Below are positions 29,411-43,236 of a DNA stretch of 64,000 nt, in pieces; positions within the stretch are counted from its first letter, which is position 1, and each line of letters starts with the position of its first letter. The position numbers were made by a program, and so were the translations under genes. Below the pieces are notes generated by a model, which had not been told where the DNA came from, made no database searches, and saw nothing but the letters and a program-made list of their open reading frames with translations. Where the stretch lies: NCBI GenBank assembly GCA_007922305.1, contig ML677335.1, forward strand, positions 35,699,545-35,763,544, read 5' to 3'. The stretch comes from Dermatemys mawii (Eukaryota > Chordata > Testudines > Dermatemydidae).

Positions 29411-29611
29411 CAGTGCCGGATCCAGGCATCAGCCGAGGAAGCATGTGCTTGGGGCAGCACGTTCTAGACACCCTCCCCACGGCTTTTCTTTCTTTTGGGG
29501 GGTGGCTTTAGTGGTGCTCCAAACACTTTTTGTTGTTGTTGTCCAGCAGCGCCCCGGACACCCTTTTTCTGTTTTTTCCTTGAGGTGGCAAAAAAGTTAG
29601 AGCCAGCCCTG
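29411..29611. mobile_element. hAT-type MITE with 8-bp target duplication
   Basis: Ends are CAGTGCCGGATCC and AGAGCCAGCCCTG, imperfect inverted copies starting CAG and ending CTG. Flanks CTCACAGA (29403-29410) and CTCACAGC (29612-29619) match at 7 of 8 bases, the duplication size of hAT transposases. It is 201 bp with no coding capacity. Inside, gaggaagcatgtgcttgggg cagcac is a phrase common to many turtle hAT MITEs. Confidence 0.88.
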
Positions 29612-29619
29612 CTCACAGC

Positions 29620-32600
29620 AAAGCAGAAGGGAATGGTGAAAAATATTGTACTTGCATAAGAGGTGACATGAGTGTTAATCTCCAGAGTAACAAATGTTTG
29701 GAGGGAAGGTGGTTAGTAGCCAGCTCCCCCAGCCAGAAACATAAGAAATATGAAGGGAGAGGGAAGCGAAGGTTGCTGGATGACTGTTCTCGCTAGTGTG
29801 AGAGAATCATGCCAACTGCCATTCTATGTTCCTATGAAGAAAAGCTTCCAAATTTGAGACACTGAGCCTACACCAGAAGGTGCTGTGCTCCTCAATTTCA
29901 CATATTGTGAGACTATGTCACTAAGTAGGCCCTTGGTTAGCTGATCAGAATTATGTGTCCCTTCTGAAGTGTTTGTAGGATCACAGCTTTAAAGTCTGCA
30001 ATCTCATTATAATGACAATACTTTTAATTTTAATTTTTTTTATGGTGCACTACTTTTCTTGAATAGGTGGAAGAACAAATAGCAAAGAAGAGATGAACAC
30101 AGCAGCGTATAAATAGGAGATAACAGGCCAGGAGATAATAGCTCTGCCTGTGCCATAGCAAGTAGAAGCAATACAGAATGAAAAGCAAAGCAAAAGTACA
30201 TGAAAGGTGGTACTGGAAACAAAACTGCTGCAGCAATTAACCATCAGTGGGTAATGCAGGCTGAACTCCCTTAGGACTAGATTTTCCACAGATCTCTGCA
30301 TGCCTATTCAGGCACCAAAATAAGTGGGAAGATTTCCAAAAATGTTCAGTACTCAGCATGCTGAGCTCTTTTCAAAATTTGGCCATAACTGTAAAAATAG
30401 CAGCTATGGACAGCTGATTTCTTTGAAAATCTGGTCCTCTCTGGTTGAAGCCTAGTCCTGGGTACTTTTGAAAATCTGTCCCAGAGTCACTAATAAGTAG
30501 CAGTGCCAGAGACTCTCCAATTGCTGGAAAAAAGGAAGAACTTAAAGTTGGTAATAGGCTGCCAAAGGGAGTTACTGAAATGGAAATGGCAACAAAGTCA
30601 AAACTCCCAGTTGTACTAAACAGCAATAAGAGAAACAAGTTTGGACATAGGTATCATTGGTGTACGTCTATGGGAATAGAGTGTGTCTATAGAACAATGA
30701 CCCTTTCATATTCTTCCACTCTTGTCTATATACACAATGCTCATTAACAACAATTCTTCTGTTTACAGTATTCATTTTGGGCAGCAGTAGTACTGCAAAG
30801 TGGGCTTACACTGGCCGAACAGCCTCCTTGAGAACTCCTTCTTGCTCCAGCTCCATTACCCACTGCCGCTGTCTTGTCTGTCAAAGATGAGCATCAATGA
30901 AAGAAGGGGAGCGGGTGTGGTGGAGCAAAGCTTCATTTGTGCCCCATTCTGGGCTGAAGGAAGATAAAGCTGTCATTCTGTAAAGTGTTCACCTGAAATT
31001 TTAACTTAAACCTTGGTTGGACAGCACAGAATCAGGGCTTCACTATCAGCTCTCTGGCAGTCCTCACTCTGCACTGCACCTGGGCTTTGTACATCACTGA
31101 ACGGAGAAACAACCCCAAGAGGAAAAGTGTATGTCTAATGGTGCGTATCCCTCCAGGCCAAGGTGGTATAGCATTGAGGAGTTGACATGGGCCTTTCTAG
31201 AGGGGAAAATTTCACCCAAGATAAGCAAAAGGTATACAAATAGTACAAGCCTGATTCTTATTTACATTAAGGTCCCTTTAGACCATTTGGGTAGTGTGAA
31301 GGAACCTTACTGTGGGAGAGAATCTGGCTCCGAAAAGATTTTTTGTTCTGAATTCCCAAACATTGAAATTCCTTAAAAACTGTCCAAATCCCACTGAAAT
31401 TCATTGGACACCTAACTCCCTTACGCATCTTTGGAAATCCAAGCCTAAATGAGTACTGCAACTAAATAATATATATCTTCTATCAGGTATACGATAAGTA
31501 AGTGTGCTATGCCCGATATTGCTAGCATGGCACATAGTTAATTCCTTAAGCATGCTTCTGAAAACATACCTCTTAACTGTCTCTTCAAAGTTCCTTCTTT
31601 ACCTTAACTACCAAATAATGTAAACCTCTTTGTAGTCACTGTTAAAATATTTAGACTGTATTCACTAACAAGCAGTGCAGCACATAAAGGCACTTGTATT
31701 ACTTGTCTGAACACACTGCTGGCATATGAGCTATATATTTGTCTGTTAAGGTCTTCTCACAGTACACTGTAGGTTCCCCATTACCTGCCCCCTCAGTTCA
31801 GCTTACAGAAAGCACTACGCCAGGATAGAAGGAACGATCTCAAACTATTTCTACTTTATTACTCATTGCCTAAAAGAGAAATACAGGAGGCACAGACAAG
31901 ATCTTTTGCTTTTTAGGTCTCTCAATTTATCTCAGATATATATTTCTAAAGTCATCGACTGGCGATGGGCCTCTTTAGTCTGAAATTCCTTCATTATGTC
32001 TTTGCTATTTCTCATTCATTTTTGTGTCTTTTCTCTTCTTACCTCAACAGATTCTCAAAATTAATTCCTTAAAGTAATTATTAAAGGAATTGTTAGCCTT
32101 CACATTTTCAGTAGCTTTCAGAGGCTTTCAAAGCTTTCAGAAGTCATCCAGACTTAGTATTGCATGCCCATTCCTTTTATTTACAATGAGATATGAGATA
32201 TGAGACATTACCAATGATAAGCACACAAGAATGCGTGGTTAAATATTGAGCTGGTCAAATGATTCACAGAAGATAATGTATCCAATGAACTTTGGCCTTT
32301 TTTAAGTCTGTGGATCATTCAAGCACCAATCCGAATTTGTAAATAAATTAGCAAATAAGTAATTAGGTAAATTAGTAAATAAGTCAATATTCACTGAATA
32401 GTTTATGAACACAGATTCCAGCTTTTGAGATGTTTGCAAACTGTTGTTTGCTATTTGAGGTGTGTGATTGGTCATCTATGATACCCAGTTAGTTTGTTTA
32501 TTTTCTGCCCTCTGGGATGGCTGAAACTTTATAAAGGGGAGTAAAACAAAAAGAACAGTGAATACTCTTGTTTATGTATGAATACTCTTGATCCCATGCA

Positions 32601-34689
32601 AATATGTATGAATGACCACCATTTGCAAAAACTGATGCACATAGAAACACATTCACAGCTATAGCTAAAAACAGCATTAAAAAAGGAACAAATATGCTTT
32701 GAAAAAACAGCTGTTCCATAATCCAATAACGAGACTGCAAACACTATTTTTTTTCAGGATATGACCAGTTCTCAATGTATATATAAAGAGTGAATTTTTG
32801 TTTTTATTATGTGTGGACAGGTATTCAACTATATGGAATAACTGTATGTGATATATACATAAACTACATAGTAAATCCTTACTGTGACTCCTGTGGTACT
32901 CAAATATGCATAAGGGATAAAAAATGCAACCATGAATAAAGCATTAGATATAGATCCTTGGGTGGCGTGAATAGGCATAGCCCAACTGAAATCAACTTTT
33001 CCAAACTAACTGAGGATCTGGTCATTAATCTTTTTCCTCCATGGGCTTCATTAAAATGTAGCTGCTAAAAATGACACAGAATTGTAGTTGAGGGTAAGGA
33101 AAAGCAAAATGAGCATCAGAATAACAACAGCAATTAGTAATCACTGTGCTCTCCTACTCAGTCAGAGAGTTCATGTTATACCAGCCCAGACCCATGACCA
33201 CCAACCAGCATGGTTAAAGTCAACTTTGCTGTTGAAGAGACAATGAAAGTCTAGCAATTTGTTCCTTCCACAACTACCTTCCTGTGTTCATGTCTTCATG
33301 TATTATTTTCAATAGACATCTGTTGGGACATGACTGAATTTGTTTCTTGTGCTCTCTTCCTTGGGAAACTTATAGTGTCTCTCTAACGCAAATTTAGGAG
33401 CAGTCATAGTAACTCCTCTTTAACATGGAAACAGCATAGGAGCTGCTTGTGACAGGAAAAAAACATGGGCCTCCAACACTTTTAAGTCATTGCTACGGCT
33501 GAGGAATGACAATGGGATGCAAAAATACTACTTTGCCTCCAAGTTTTGCGACATTTCTGATGTTTAAATAGTAAAAATTAATATATAAAAGGCTGAAAAT
33601 GTGTCAATACACAAGGGGTCCAATCTTCAGAAAGCTGAGTACCAGATGCTAAATAACACCTCACATGTATGTCCGCTATTTTGCAACCTGAGATGGATAG
33701 GAATACACCAGAGGACAAGTACAAATATTTGAAGAATCAGGAAGCTTTTCTAAGGATCAATCCTGGTCCCCTAATTGGAAAGAAATATATCAATTCTTGC
33801 ATAGTTATTTTTGGATACTCCTTTCTGTCTGAAAATGGTCTTTCAAGTAAAAGTTTAGTGGCCAAACCTTGCCCAGTTCTTTTTAAGTTTAGTGGTCAGT
33901 ATCCTCAGTCCATTCTCCAAACTAAATAATTTGTATCCTCTACTGTGGGTTTTGCTATCATATGAGGAAAAGGGAAGAGAAATTCTATCTTATGGATGTC
34001 ACTCCCAAGCTCGCTCGCTCTCTCTTTCTCTCTGTCATCTCAATTCAATTTCTCAACTTCTTATCTTGCATTTAAGTCCTTCTAATTTTACTATTTGGGA
34101 AACTAGAGGAAAAGCTGTCAGTATGTAAATGAAGTCTAAAACAAGGAGAAATAGGACAAATCTGATCTCTCTGCGAGAGAAAAGAATGAGAAAGCAAAAT
34201 CCCTCCTGGGAACTGTTTACTCTCTCATAACTCCAGCCGTCATAAATCCTTCTCAGTCCTCCTGCATATGTTAGGCATGGCATGATCTGTGAGAAATCTC
34301 TCACCAAGCTGAGTTTTCAACTGAACCAATTTCAAAAATCTTTTTCCCCCCTCTTTGGTTTTGCATAAAAAGGTGCAGTAGAGTTCAGAATTAGTTAGAC
34401 TTAATCTGTATGTGGCCCTCTCTGCTACCCCCTTAGCGCTGTATCTCCTAATGCTTGGCAGAGCTCCTCTGAGCCCAAAGACGACAATGTACAGAGCAGC
34501 GCTGGTGTTGAGACCACTGAATCTGCAGATATGGAGCTCCAGTGGACCTGACAACAAATAGCACAAGGAGCCATGACTGCTAAAAAAAATGCTGAAGGAT
34601 TATCGAGAGAGACTGTTCTACAGCCACTCAGCACAGTCCTCTAGTCAGAGGAATACATTTTCCCCTTCACCTGCTGGGCATATCATTCA
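29620..34689. other. Intronic sequence, mostly unannotated
   Basis: Contains one short palindromic relic (31360-31440) and a CT-rich patch near 34005-34035 (gctcgctcgctctctctttc). Poly-purine and poly-pyrimidine patches are short. No gene or major repeat was identified. Confidence 0.5.
31360..31440. repeat. Old palindromic repeat relic
   Basis: Reads aaaactgtccaaatcccact gaaattcattggacacctaa ctcccttacgcatctttgga. It is a diverged relative of the relic at 13215-13310, with the 'cacctaactccc' motif. Confidence 0.45.
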
Positions 34690-34800
34690 CATAGGGCTCC
34701 ATCCAGCAAAGTTAAGCACATGCTTAACTTTAAGCATGTAAAGTCCTATTGATTTAAAATTAAGCGTCTGCTTAAGTGATTTGCATGATTGGAACCACAG
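34690..34800. repeat. Old palindromic repeat relic (aagcacatgcttaa type)
   Basis: Reads ccatccagcaaagttaagca catgcttaactttaagcatg taaagtcctattgatttaaa attaagcgtctgcttaagtg. The two arms are inverted copies around a 'tcctattga' centre, the layout of a decayed MITE also seen at 2186-2290. Confidence 0.6.
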
Positions 34801-36352
34801 AACACAATATTCATAGTCTGAAGGGGGTCAGATAAACTGTTTCAGCTTTTCATACATTTACATTAGATAAAGTAGATAAACAGTTGTTGCTCAGTCAAAT
34901 ACAGGTTCTGTAAGAACACAGCATGGTGAACAATCTGTGTAAGGAAGACGCTACAACAGTAAATACTGAGGACTTATATTGTTGGATAAAAGATCTGTTA
35001 AGTGTAGACAAACTAAGACATGAAAATCATAAAGTTCTCTTACATTTTATCCATGAGCCAGCTCTTTCCACTTTGAGTATGAAAAGTGTCCCACAATGAG
35101 AGTTACCAACCACAGAGAAGATCACATTTAAAAATAAAAGTAAGATCAGGTTGTGATTCAAAATTAGAATTTGACATCTGTCATAAATCTAAGAGACATC
35201 AGTCTCTGTCTAACCCATTAGGGTTCTCTCAAAATCTGAGGAGAAAAATTATTACTGTTATTTTAAAACATATTTAGGCACACAGATAAACACACCAGAA
35301 AATTTAGAACAATTATTCTTCCAGTTAGGTGAACTCTTTTTTTGTATCTAACCTATCATTAATTTAAAGGTGTTTTCACTTTTGAAATAATGAATGATTC
35401 CTACTTCCCACTTTGCATATATGAAGACATTTTCAACAAGCTTTTTTCCCTCTCCCAAACTGTGACAAAGAATCAATCTCCAAATTTTTCATGAATTGAT
35501 AATCCAAAATTTTTTTGGATTGGGTCAATTGAAACGTTTCAATAACTTCAGTAGTTTTAATAATGTTCATAGTTTCTGTTTTGATGTTTTTATATTTTAA
35601 TCCTCATTTAGTATTAATTAACTAAAATTACTAAATGAATGTCAGTTTCATCCAGAAAATGAAACTCTCCAAACATTTCAAAATGGCAAAATGTGAGCTT
35701 TTGACCATTTTAAAATCTGGTGCTGTTCAAACACTTTTTGAATTGGGAGATTAGTCAAAACTGACCCCCTTCTGTGAAGTTTTTAGATTAATCAGCATTT
35801 TCCAATAAAATATTTCATTGGAAAACTCTTGATCACTCTAATAATCAGCCAACCAGGAAACAAAACACATCATAGAATCTGTTAGTCTAATCAAAATCAG
35901 CCAACATAGGTCATATTTTAATTAACTAGTATCTGGAATAAACTGCAATCAAAATTATTCACAGAAATCATTCAGCAATTAAAACCAGATAGGGGGAAAT
36001 TATCTCCATGCAGAGGGCTAGCACAAGGCCCATGCCTCAAAATCCCCCTTAAGAACTTAAAATTGTACTCGCAACGATGAACTTTACAAAATTATCTTGT
36101 CATGGATAATTCACAAGTAGAAAAAGTAGGGATCTTGCCATATTATTATGAATTATTCACTCAGTTCTATCAATTAATGCTTACTCTAGAGATGAATTTT
36201 GCTTTGTTCTGATTTTATTATTAGTTATTATTATTGCATAGCATTATCCAATAGGAAATCAACTAAGATCACTGAACAGCACTCAGATGCTAGCAACTTT
36301 TGATCTTAGATTAAAAGTGGGAAAAACAACAATAAAAATACATAGGACCAGA

Positions 36353-36436
36353 TTCTCAATAAGTGCAATTTTGCATAGTTTTATATATACTAATGGAGTG
36401 ATGCTGATTTACACCAGTTAAGCATCTGGCCTCTAG
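36353..36436. repeat. Old palindromic repeat relic (gatttacacc...ctggcc type)
   Basis: Reads ccagattctcaataagtgca ... taatggagtgatgctgattt acaccagttaagcatctggc. Same family layout as 7826-7915 and 53436-53530. A MIR-like degenerate stretch follows to about 36640. Confidence 0.5.
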
Positions 36437-36639
36437 TACTGACACAATGCTCTTCCTCTTCAAAGCATTTTGCAAATATTGACTAGTAATTTGTATTCTA
36501 TATTTCTGATAATGTAAACACATCAGGAGTTTATAGATCAGTGCATAAAATACAATAATCCTCCCGACAGTCCTCTGAAGTATTATCACCATCTTAAAAA
36601 GTTCTGCAGCAAGACCCATAATCATTTAGTGGTGACATG

Positions 36640-38415
36640 GGCTAAGTCCTGCTAGCCTTATTCAAGCACGTACTCTAATTTACCCAAATGGGACTGTGTG
36701 AAGTGTATGTAAAGTAAGCAGGATGTGAAATTGCAATTGTCAAAGCTGGGTTTCTGATTTATGAGTTCCTGGTTCTGAGTGCTCAGTTTACATCACACCT
36801 TTCTATATCATAAGTAGATTGGTGTGAATATCTAATATTTTGGTTCACCAAGCAACCTGAAAAACAGAAACAATCACTTTGGATTGGGCTCAGATTATTT
36901 TTTTTCTAACTTTTTGATGAACCAAAATGATTATATATATATATATGAGTTGAACAAAACACTTAATGTGATCCAAAACAAAACATGTAATTTCATTTTT
37001 GATGGTTTACATTTTTTATAGCAAATTTTGAAACTAACAGTAATTTTGAATAAAAACAGAAATGTTTCATTTTGAAAACATCAAAACATGTAGATTTTTC
37101 AGATTTTTCCCCCAAACAAAACCATTTTGCAAACTCTATACAAATTCATAAAATATTTCAGTTGACCCAAATCTGCTTTTTTTCAGTGTAATATAGTTTG
37201 ATTTGAAAATTCTGACCTAGCTCTAACTGTAAGCTGTGTCTGAAGGAAAGGGGACTATGTTTCAGTATGTGTTTGTATTGCTCCCAGTACAGTGAAGTCC
37301 CAAATCTGACTGCGACAATTGAGAGCCACTTCAATGAAAATATAAAACAACAACTGCAGTTCTAGCAGCATCATTAAACTATGCTGAAGTCTTTCATCAC
37401 TCTGTTACAGCATTATTGCAAACACATTGAAGACCTATATTTTTAAGGGTCTGTGCTGTTCATCAGTATTCATATATCATACTGAATACACATCTAGGTG
37501 TACATATTAGAAAGAGAAAATATCATGAAATCAGGAAAATTGAGATCTTTGTAAAACTGTAACAAAAACAATTGGCTTTTATTCATTTCCTAGCTACCTG
37601 CTTTCAGAAAGCAATGGTAATAATTTCAGATGTTCTTTATTTACAGAAAATTGGCAGATCATGTGTGTCAATTTACACAGAATCTTATTAGCATAATACA
37701 GCACAAATACTGAGCAGCATCTTATTGATGTAAATATGGTTGTCACATTGGCTCCAAAGAAGTAGATCTATAAAAAAGCCTTTATGTGCTAAATGAAAAA
37801 TAAACAAGGATAGTTAGGAATCAAAATACCACCACTTATATCTTTGTTTCAGTGCTATGTTTGTCAAAGCTTACTGTTTCACCCACTGTGAAATGAAAAC
37901 CGCAAGCAATAATCAACAATCATATGCTGCTTATAAGAAATAAAGAATTGCAACTTGGATATGAATATAGGCAAATCTAAAGGTTATAACATGATTTATA
38001 TAGTAAACAGCATAAGAAAACGGACCAGGAAACATATACACTAATCCTGGTTTAATTCACTACTTAAGGACAACTCCTATGCGGATTCCAGGAAAGATCA
38101 AAATAACCTCTCTGTCCCACTTCTCTTTATTGAAGCTTAGACTCCATGTGATGGATACCATTTCATAAACTCTATAGTTACAGTGGAACCTTACTGGAAT
38201 GGTTCCCAACGTTTTACTAAAGCAAACCACCAACTGCATTTCGTCTTTCTGAGGATGTGCAAACTGACAGAGGGCAGGAGGGACACATGCAATTTTATAG
38301 GGATCCCCTAGGTCAGATATCAGCATAATATCAGACATCAGGTGGTTTGTCAGGTCTCTACTGAGAGCCAATAGCCGACCAGTCATCAATCATTGCAAAA
38401 TGTATGTAAAGACAC
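36640..38415. other. Intronic sequence without recognised features
   Basis: AT-rich, with a short (TA)n run near 36931-36945. No gene or nameable repeat was found. Confidence 0.55.
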
Positions 38416-38710
38416 CAGTGCCGACTTTCCAATGTGCCTGGGGGTGTCAACCTGACTCTACCCTGTGGTAGAGCTGTGCTGCCAGCCCCGTCTCTCTTTT
38501 CTGCTCTGGGTGCCTCCTAGCAGGGCTCAGAAGAGCATTAGGGTGCTGGTGCCTTTCCCACACATTCCCCACATCTACACTTGGCCTCACTCCCACCGTG
38601 GCAGAAATCTGGAGGGCCACATGACCCTGCATGCCTCTTCTCCCCACACACTGCTTCTTCGAAGGGATCACAGCCAACCTGGCTGTAAAACACTGCACAG
38701 TTTTTGGGTG
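38416..38710 (+). repeat. GC-rich repeat with hAT-like CAGTGCCG end
   Basis: Begins CAGTGCCGACTTTCCAATG and continues gcctgggggtgtcaacctga, then GC-rich text unlike its surroundings. The CAGTGCCG start resembles the hAT-type MITE at 29411. The far end and target duplication were not found, so it may be truncated. Confidence 0.45.
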
Positions 38711-39119
38711 AGCAATACATGGTTAGACAGGAGAGTATCTTGCGAATTAAAGTCTACTATTGAGAATGTGTGCATTGATTTTATATGTAATCTTCTTCTT
38801 GCTACAACTTGAATCTCTATGCTCTCATCTAACTAAACACACAGTTCATGTAACTATACACAAATCTAAGTGCTGTGAGTTAAGAGAGAAATAAGCTGAT
38901 GAGTAACTGGTAAGCAGCGGCATACCGTTTCTTGGGAAGCAGTGAATACTGCGAGTGTCTGGTGGACCATGAGCTAGGAATTCCAAGGAGACATTCAGAC
39001 AACTCAGAGGTTGCTGTGTGCCTATTGCTAACTTGACAAGTCTGTGTGAAAACTAGAAGGGAATGTGTTTCCTGAGGCAAGTGATGTTGGGGAGCTGACC
39101 CACAGCAGGCACAGACAAG

Positions 39120-39520
39120 GTTTTCTCATGCTCAAGGCAGATGGTAACTAGGCGCCTCCCAGCCCTGGTACCCCCAGGAAGTATCACAGGGGGACCCGTC
39201 ATTTCCTCTATTCCACCACCCCAGCGCCTCTGCTCCCTCCTCCTGTCCCCTTCCCTCCAACACCTGTTTCCACATTCCCAGTCCTCTGCTGCCCCCATCC
39301 CTTCCCCAGCTTAACCCAGCTCCTGAGCCTCCTCCTCCCCACAAGCTCTGCCCTCTCCTTCCCCAGGGCCAGGCCTTGATCGCTACCAGGCTGTTGTCTG
39401 CTTGCTGGGTCCTGACACTTGCTCCATGCTGCTGCTGGCTGGATCCCACTCCTGATGCCAATTCCTGCTGCCCCGGGGAGTGAGAACACCATACTGCACA
39501 CCTCTATGGCTTGAGTCATT
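39120..39520 (-). repeat. GC-rich (C-rich on + strand) repeat island
   Basis: A 400-bp C-rich block (cagcgcctctgctccctcct, ccagcttaacccagctcctg, gctgctggctggatcccact) inside AT-rich intron. Three overlapping minus-strand frames here look like composition artefacts. It resembles the GC-rich DNA-element relics elsewhere in the window, but I cannot name it. Confidence 0.4.
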
Positions 39521-41741
39521 GTGCAATGAACTGGTCATTTTAAGGGAAAAAATTCAAAAGTGCCTACGTGATTTAAGAGTCTAAGGTCGCTTTTAAAACT
39601 GACTTAGGAATACCTGTCCCACTGACTGTCAATGACACTTGTGTGCTATTGGAAGTGGGACATCACACCTTTGGCCCTTCTGAAATATGAACCCCCGTAT
39701 CCTTATGTTTTGATGTTAGTGCTGCTCCACAGAATGCAATCTGGCTGCCTCTGTGAGTGTTTAAAAATACTAGCACATTGTGGGTGCTACTGTAGTTGTA
39801 ATAATAATTTTTAGTGGATTTCTCAAATGTTTTTCCACAGTCAATAGAAAGGGGAATTTTGTACAACTAATTCCACATAAGATTGCTTAATTTCACTGAA
39901 TTAATTATATACCTTTTGCTAAAATATTGTTTGTAATAGCTCACTTCTGAAAGCACTTTGCAGTGAATCACAGCCATTGATGCCTATGCTTCCTAAAGCA
40001 ACAACACCACAAAAGAAACTCTCTTGCCTCTTTCCATGCTATTAACATACCACTGTCACAAAGATGTGCTAAGTCACAAGACTGTCAACATAGGATAACT
40101 TTAAAACACATCAAACAGTGCCACAGTCACTGGAGGCCACTGTTTTCCTCAGAAAGAGAGGGGATGAGAAAATAATTCATAAACATCACTAAGTGAATTT
40201 AACTTTTTTTTCTGTCTGTGGAATACCTGTGAGCAGACTGAAGTTCCTGAATGCATTCATTATGCAAAATTATTCATGAATTTCTTCACAATATTTTACA
40301 TACGCATCGCAGTGAATTATTTGTGAAACTATTCACACTTTTAAATAGTTTGGTATTTTATAATATAATAGTTTGTTATTTTATAAAATAATTGTTTTTA
40401 GTTTGTTAGATAAGTCACTTGATATCAATTCTGTTCTCTGATTAGATGTCATATGTAACTAACCAATCAAGACGTATCTGCCAATGTTCTGCCTTCACTT
40501 AATGCAAGTTCCATTGACTTGATTCCACTTAAATCAATGGTGTTACACAAATATAAAACCAATTGAAAAATTGGGCTCATTTAACCTTTTACAATAAGTA
40601 AAAAAAAATAATGTCAAAACAGAAAAAAACCTATTGTAAAAACGTTTGCATACCCATATATATATAATTAGGTGCCAAGCGATCTCAGAGACAGAAGATA
40701 AGTACTTTTAAAAGGCTTTCTTTACATTTAGAGCTTACGATATTTTATCTTTCTGAAGTGTTAAAGCAAACGGGTATTGAAAGTGTAAGGACAGTTTGTA
40801 TGTATAGTTAGTATGAGTCTGAAATCCTTCACAAGAGTAAGAAAATCTCCGGAAAGGAGTCTGACAGCTTCTTCAGCATATTCTGCTGGGGCAGAAACAT
40901 GCTTGTGCTCGCTATACACAGGAGTTGTTTAACTGCAGTCCGTGCTCCAAGTAAGTAACATCTAGCACCCAAGGTGGCACTGGAGGAGGAGATAAGCAAA
41001 GATTGGAAACATTAAACCATACAGAGCTGAGCATGAAATTTAAGGGATAGCCCAACCAAAACTAATTAAGAGAGGTGAATGCTACACAACAAAGAGATTC
41101 ATTTGCTGACATATTTAGAGCAATATGTAAAAGAAGCCACCAATGTTGTGCTTCATTTCACAGCTCTTTCTTAAGTGAGAAAACAGCTATTAACCTAAAA
41201 CATCTGTGCCCTGTTGTGCACCATGTGTTATTATATATGCCAATAAAGATAATATCTCATTTGTGATGCTGCCTCATTACATTTTGTGTTCAGATGTCGG
41301 AGGCCTTGTTCAAACTAATTAAGCCATATAGTGGAATGTTTGCCATTTTATTTCCAGAGATTCTTATGCCTCAGTCTTCCTGATGAGATTTCTGTCTGTT
41401 TTGGCACAAGCTTATTTTTATCAGCATGCCATTTTTCCCTTTAGTGATCTACATACATACATCTAAACATCAAGCCTGCCTTTGAAAATCAGTCCCAAAA
41501 GAAATACATGCAAAACAACAGGTGCTTCAGCTTGACAAGAAACATAAGTCAAACAAAAATTCTGACTATGAAAAGAAACTGTACAGTTCAAATAAAGCAA
41601 TATATTCTACTAGCTCTAAAAAGGCTGACAAAGGTTGACAAATACTTTACAAATGATATAATCCTCATTAAAATGCACTGGTTTAAAAACAAAATACTAA
41701 TATCTAAAAATATCCATGATACATTTGTTTAATTTAAGTGT
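39521..41741. other. Intronic sequence, mostly unannotated
   Basis: Holds a weak 'tcaatgg' relic near 40495-40560 and AT-rich stretches near 40340-40400. No gene was seen. Confidence 0.5.
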
Positions 41742-41832
41742 CAGATTTTGCCACTCAGTCACACTGAACTCATTGAGGCTACTGGAGGAGTAAGACACTA
41801 CTCAAGCGCGAGTAAGAGTGGCCAAGCCTGCC
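41742..41832. repeat. Old palindromic repeat relic (gattttgccactc type)
   Basis: Reads cagattttgccactcagtca ... ggaggagtaagacactactc ... gagtaagagtggccaagcct. The arms are imperfect inverted copies, as in a decayed MITE. Confidence 0.5.
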
Positions 41833-42247
41833 CTTAAATCATGTTGATGTAATAAAATGGAATATGCAGAAACATATGATGTATTGGTTCAATAGAGGCC
41901 TGTAAAATATGAATCACTACATTCCTGGGTACTTGTGTGAGCACACAGGTAGTTCAGTAACTAATTCATCTGTTTGGATGGCTGCGAACACTGACAAACA
42001 AACTCAGTCCCTTATATAAACAATGTGCCCTGTAAAACTGAGAGGTACAACATAGGCACCAACAATGCAAGCCTACCCCATGCTACATCTTATCCCACCA
42101 CCATTATGCCTCAGCTCTGATATGAAGGAATCATTTCTAGAAATGAACATGTGATTTAATTTCCAAGGAAATCATTGATCTCTGTACTGAGATTACAATC
42201 AGTGATATGAACTTTGGTAGAGGTAACTTTTGTGATATTGACAATTG

Positions 42248-42380
42248 GGGCCTGATTCCGTGTTGATCTGTGCATTGTGTAGTCATTTATCCCAGTGCAA
42301 CATGTGCATCACACACTGCTATTCTGATTGCGTATTATATGCAATTTGCACAAGAGGCAGAGCAATGAAGAATCAGGCCC
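42248..42380. repeat. Short MITE relic with perfect 11-bp inverted ends
   Basis: GGGCCTGATTC at 42248-42258 and GAATCAGGCCC at 42370-42380 are exact inverted copies. The 133-bp interior is diverged. Fragments with 'gaatcaggccc' also occur near 3745-3758. Confidence 0.65.
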
Positions 42381-42788
42381 TTGGCTTATGAAACTGGATT
42401 GAGACTCACACAGGATACTAAACAGCCTTCAAATGGAAAGGATAACTTTGAGAGACATGTCGTGTGATATGTATCTAACCTAGAAATGAACAGCTAAGAT
42501 GTTCTAAAATTAATCCTCAGTACAGTTTTCCCACCATCAATATAGCTTTAAATATCTATGAGATATGCCCCCCGCACCAGACTCATTAAATGGAGAGAAA
42601 ATCATCACACTAATCTGTATAATAGGAAACCACTAGAAGATTTTGTCAAGCCAGAAGGTAAGCAGCAAAATGAACAATAAAAAGAAACTTTAATCATCAG
42701 TTACTTGCACATGGGGCTGACTGATGCAGATCTTAACTATTTAAAAAAAAACACACAAGAAAAACCAAATTGGATCAACAATACAATA

Positions 42789-43232
42789 TGTGACAGGGTG
42801 CTAGCAGGAGAACTGCTAGCAAACCCTCTGTCATCCCAGCTACACTGAGGGAAGGTAAATTGGAGCTGCGGAGGCCACTTGGCCCTGATTGGCAGAGCAG
42901 GAGCATCTGCTGTCTCTGCAGGCTGGGGCTGGTTAAAAGCCTCAGAGGAAGGGAGCAGGGGGGCGGGGAGGTGGACTGGACAGGAGAAGTACCTGCAAAG
43001 GAAGTAGAGGAGCTAGGGAGAAGGGAAGCTGCTCTGAGAGGAAGCAGGAAGGACTAGCCTGCCCTTCTCTCTGCTGAGGGGAAGAGAGAAGGAACTTTGT
43101 ATATATTGTGCTGTGAAGGTGGAGGGAGCATGTCTTGTACAATAAAATACAGGTAAGCACTGCAAACCGGGTCTCCCGAGTGACCTTCTGGGACAAACAG
43201 GGCTAGGAGGGTCCTGCAGGAACCTTGTTACA
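42789..43232 (+). mobile_element. Solo LTR (444 bp) with AATA duplication
   Basis: Starts TGTGACAGGGTGC and ends CCTTGTTACA, with AATA directly on both sides (42785-42788 and 43233-43236), a 4-bp target duplication. A TATA-like ggttaaaagcc lies at 42931-42941 and AATAAA at 43141-43146, in LTR order on the plus strand. It shares an identical 15-base block (42929-42943) with the LTR at 50602-51305. There are no retroviral genes inside. It is antisense to SH2D4B. Internal open frames are low-complexity by-products. Confidence 0.85.
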
Positions 43233-43236
43233 AATA

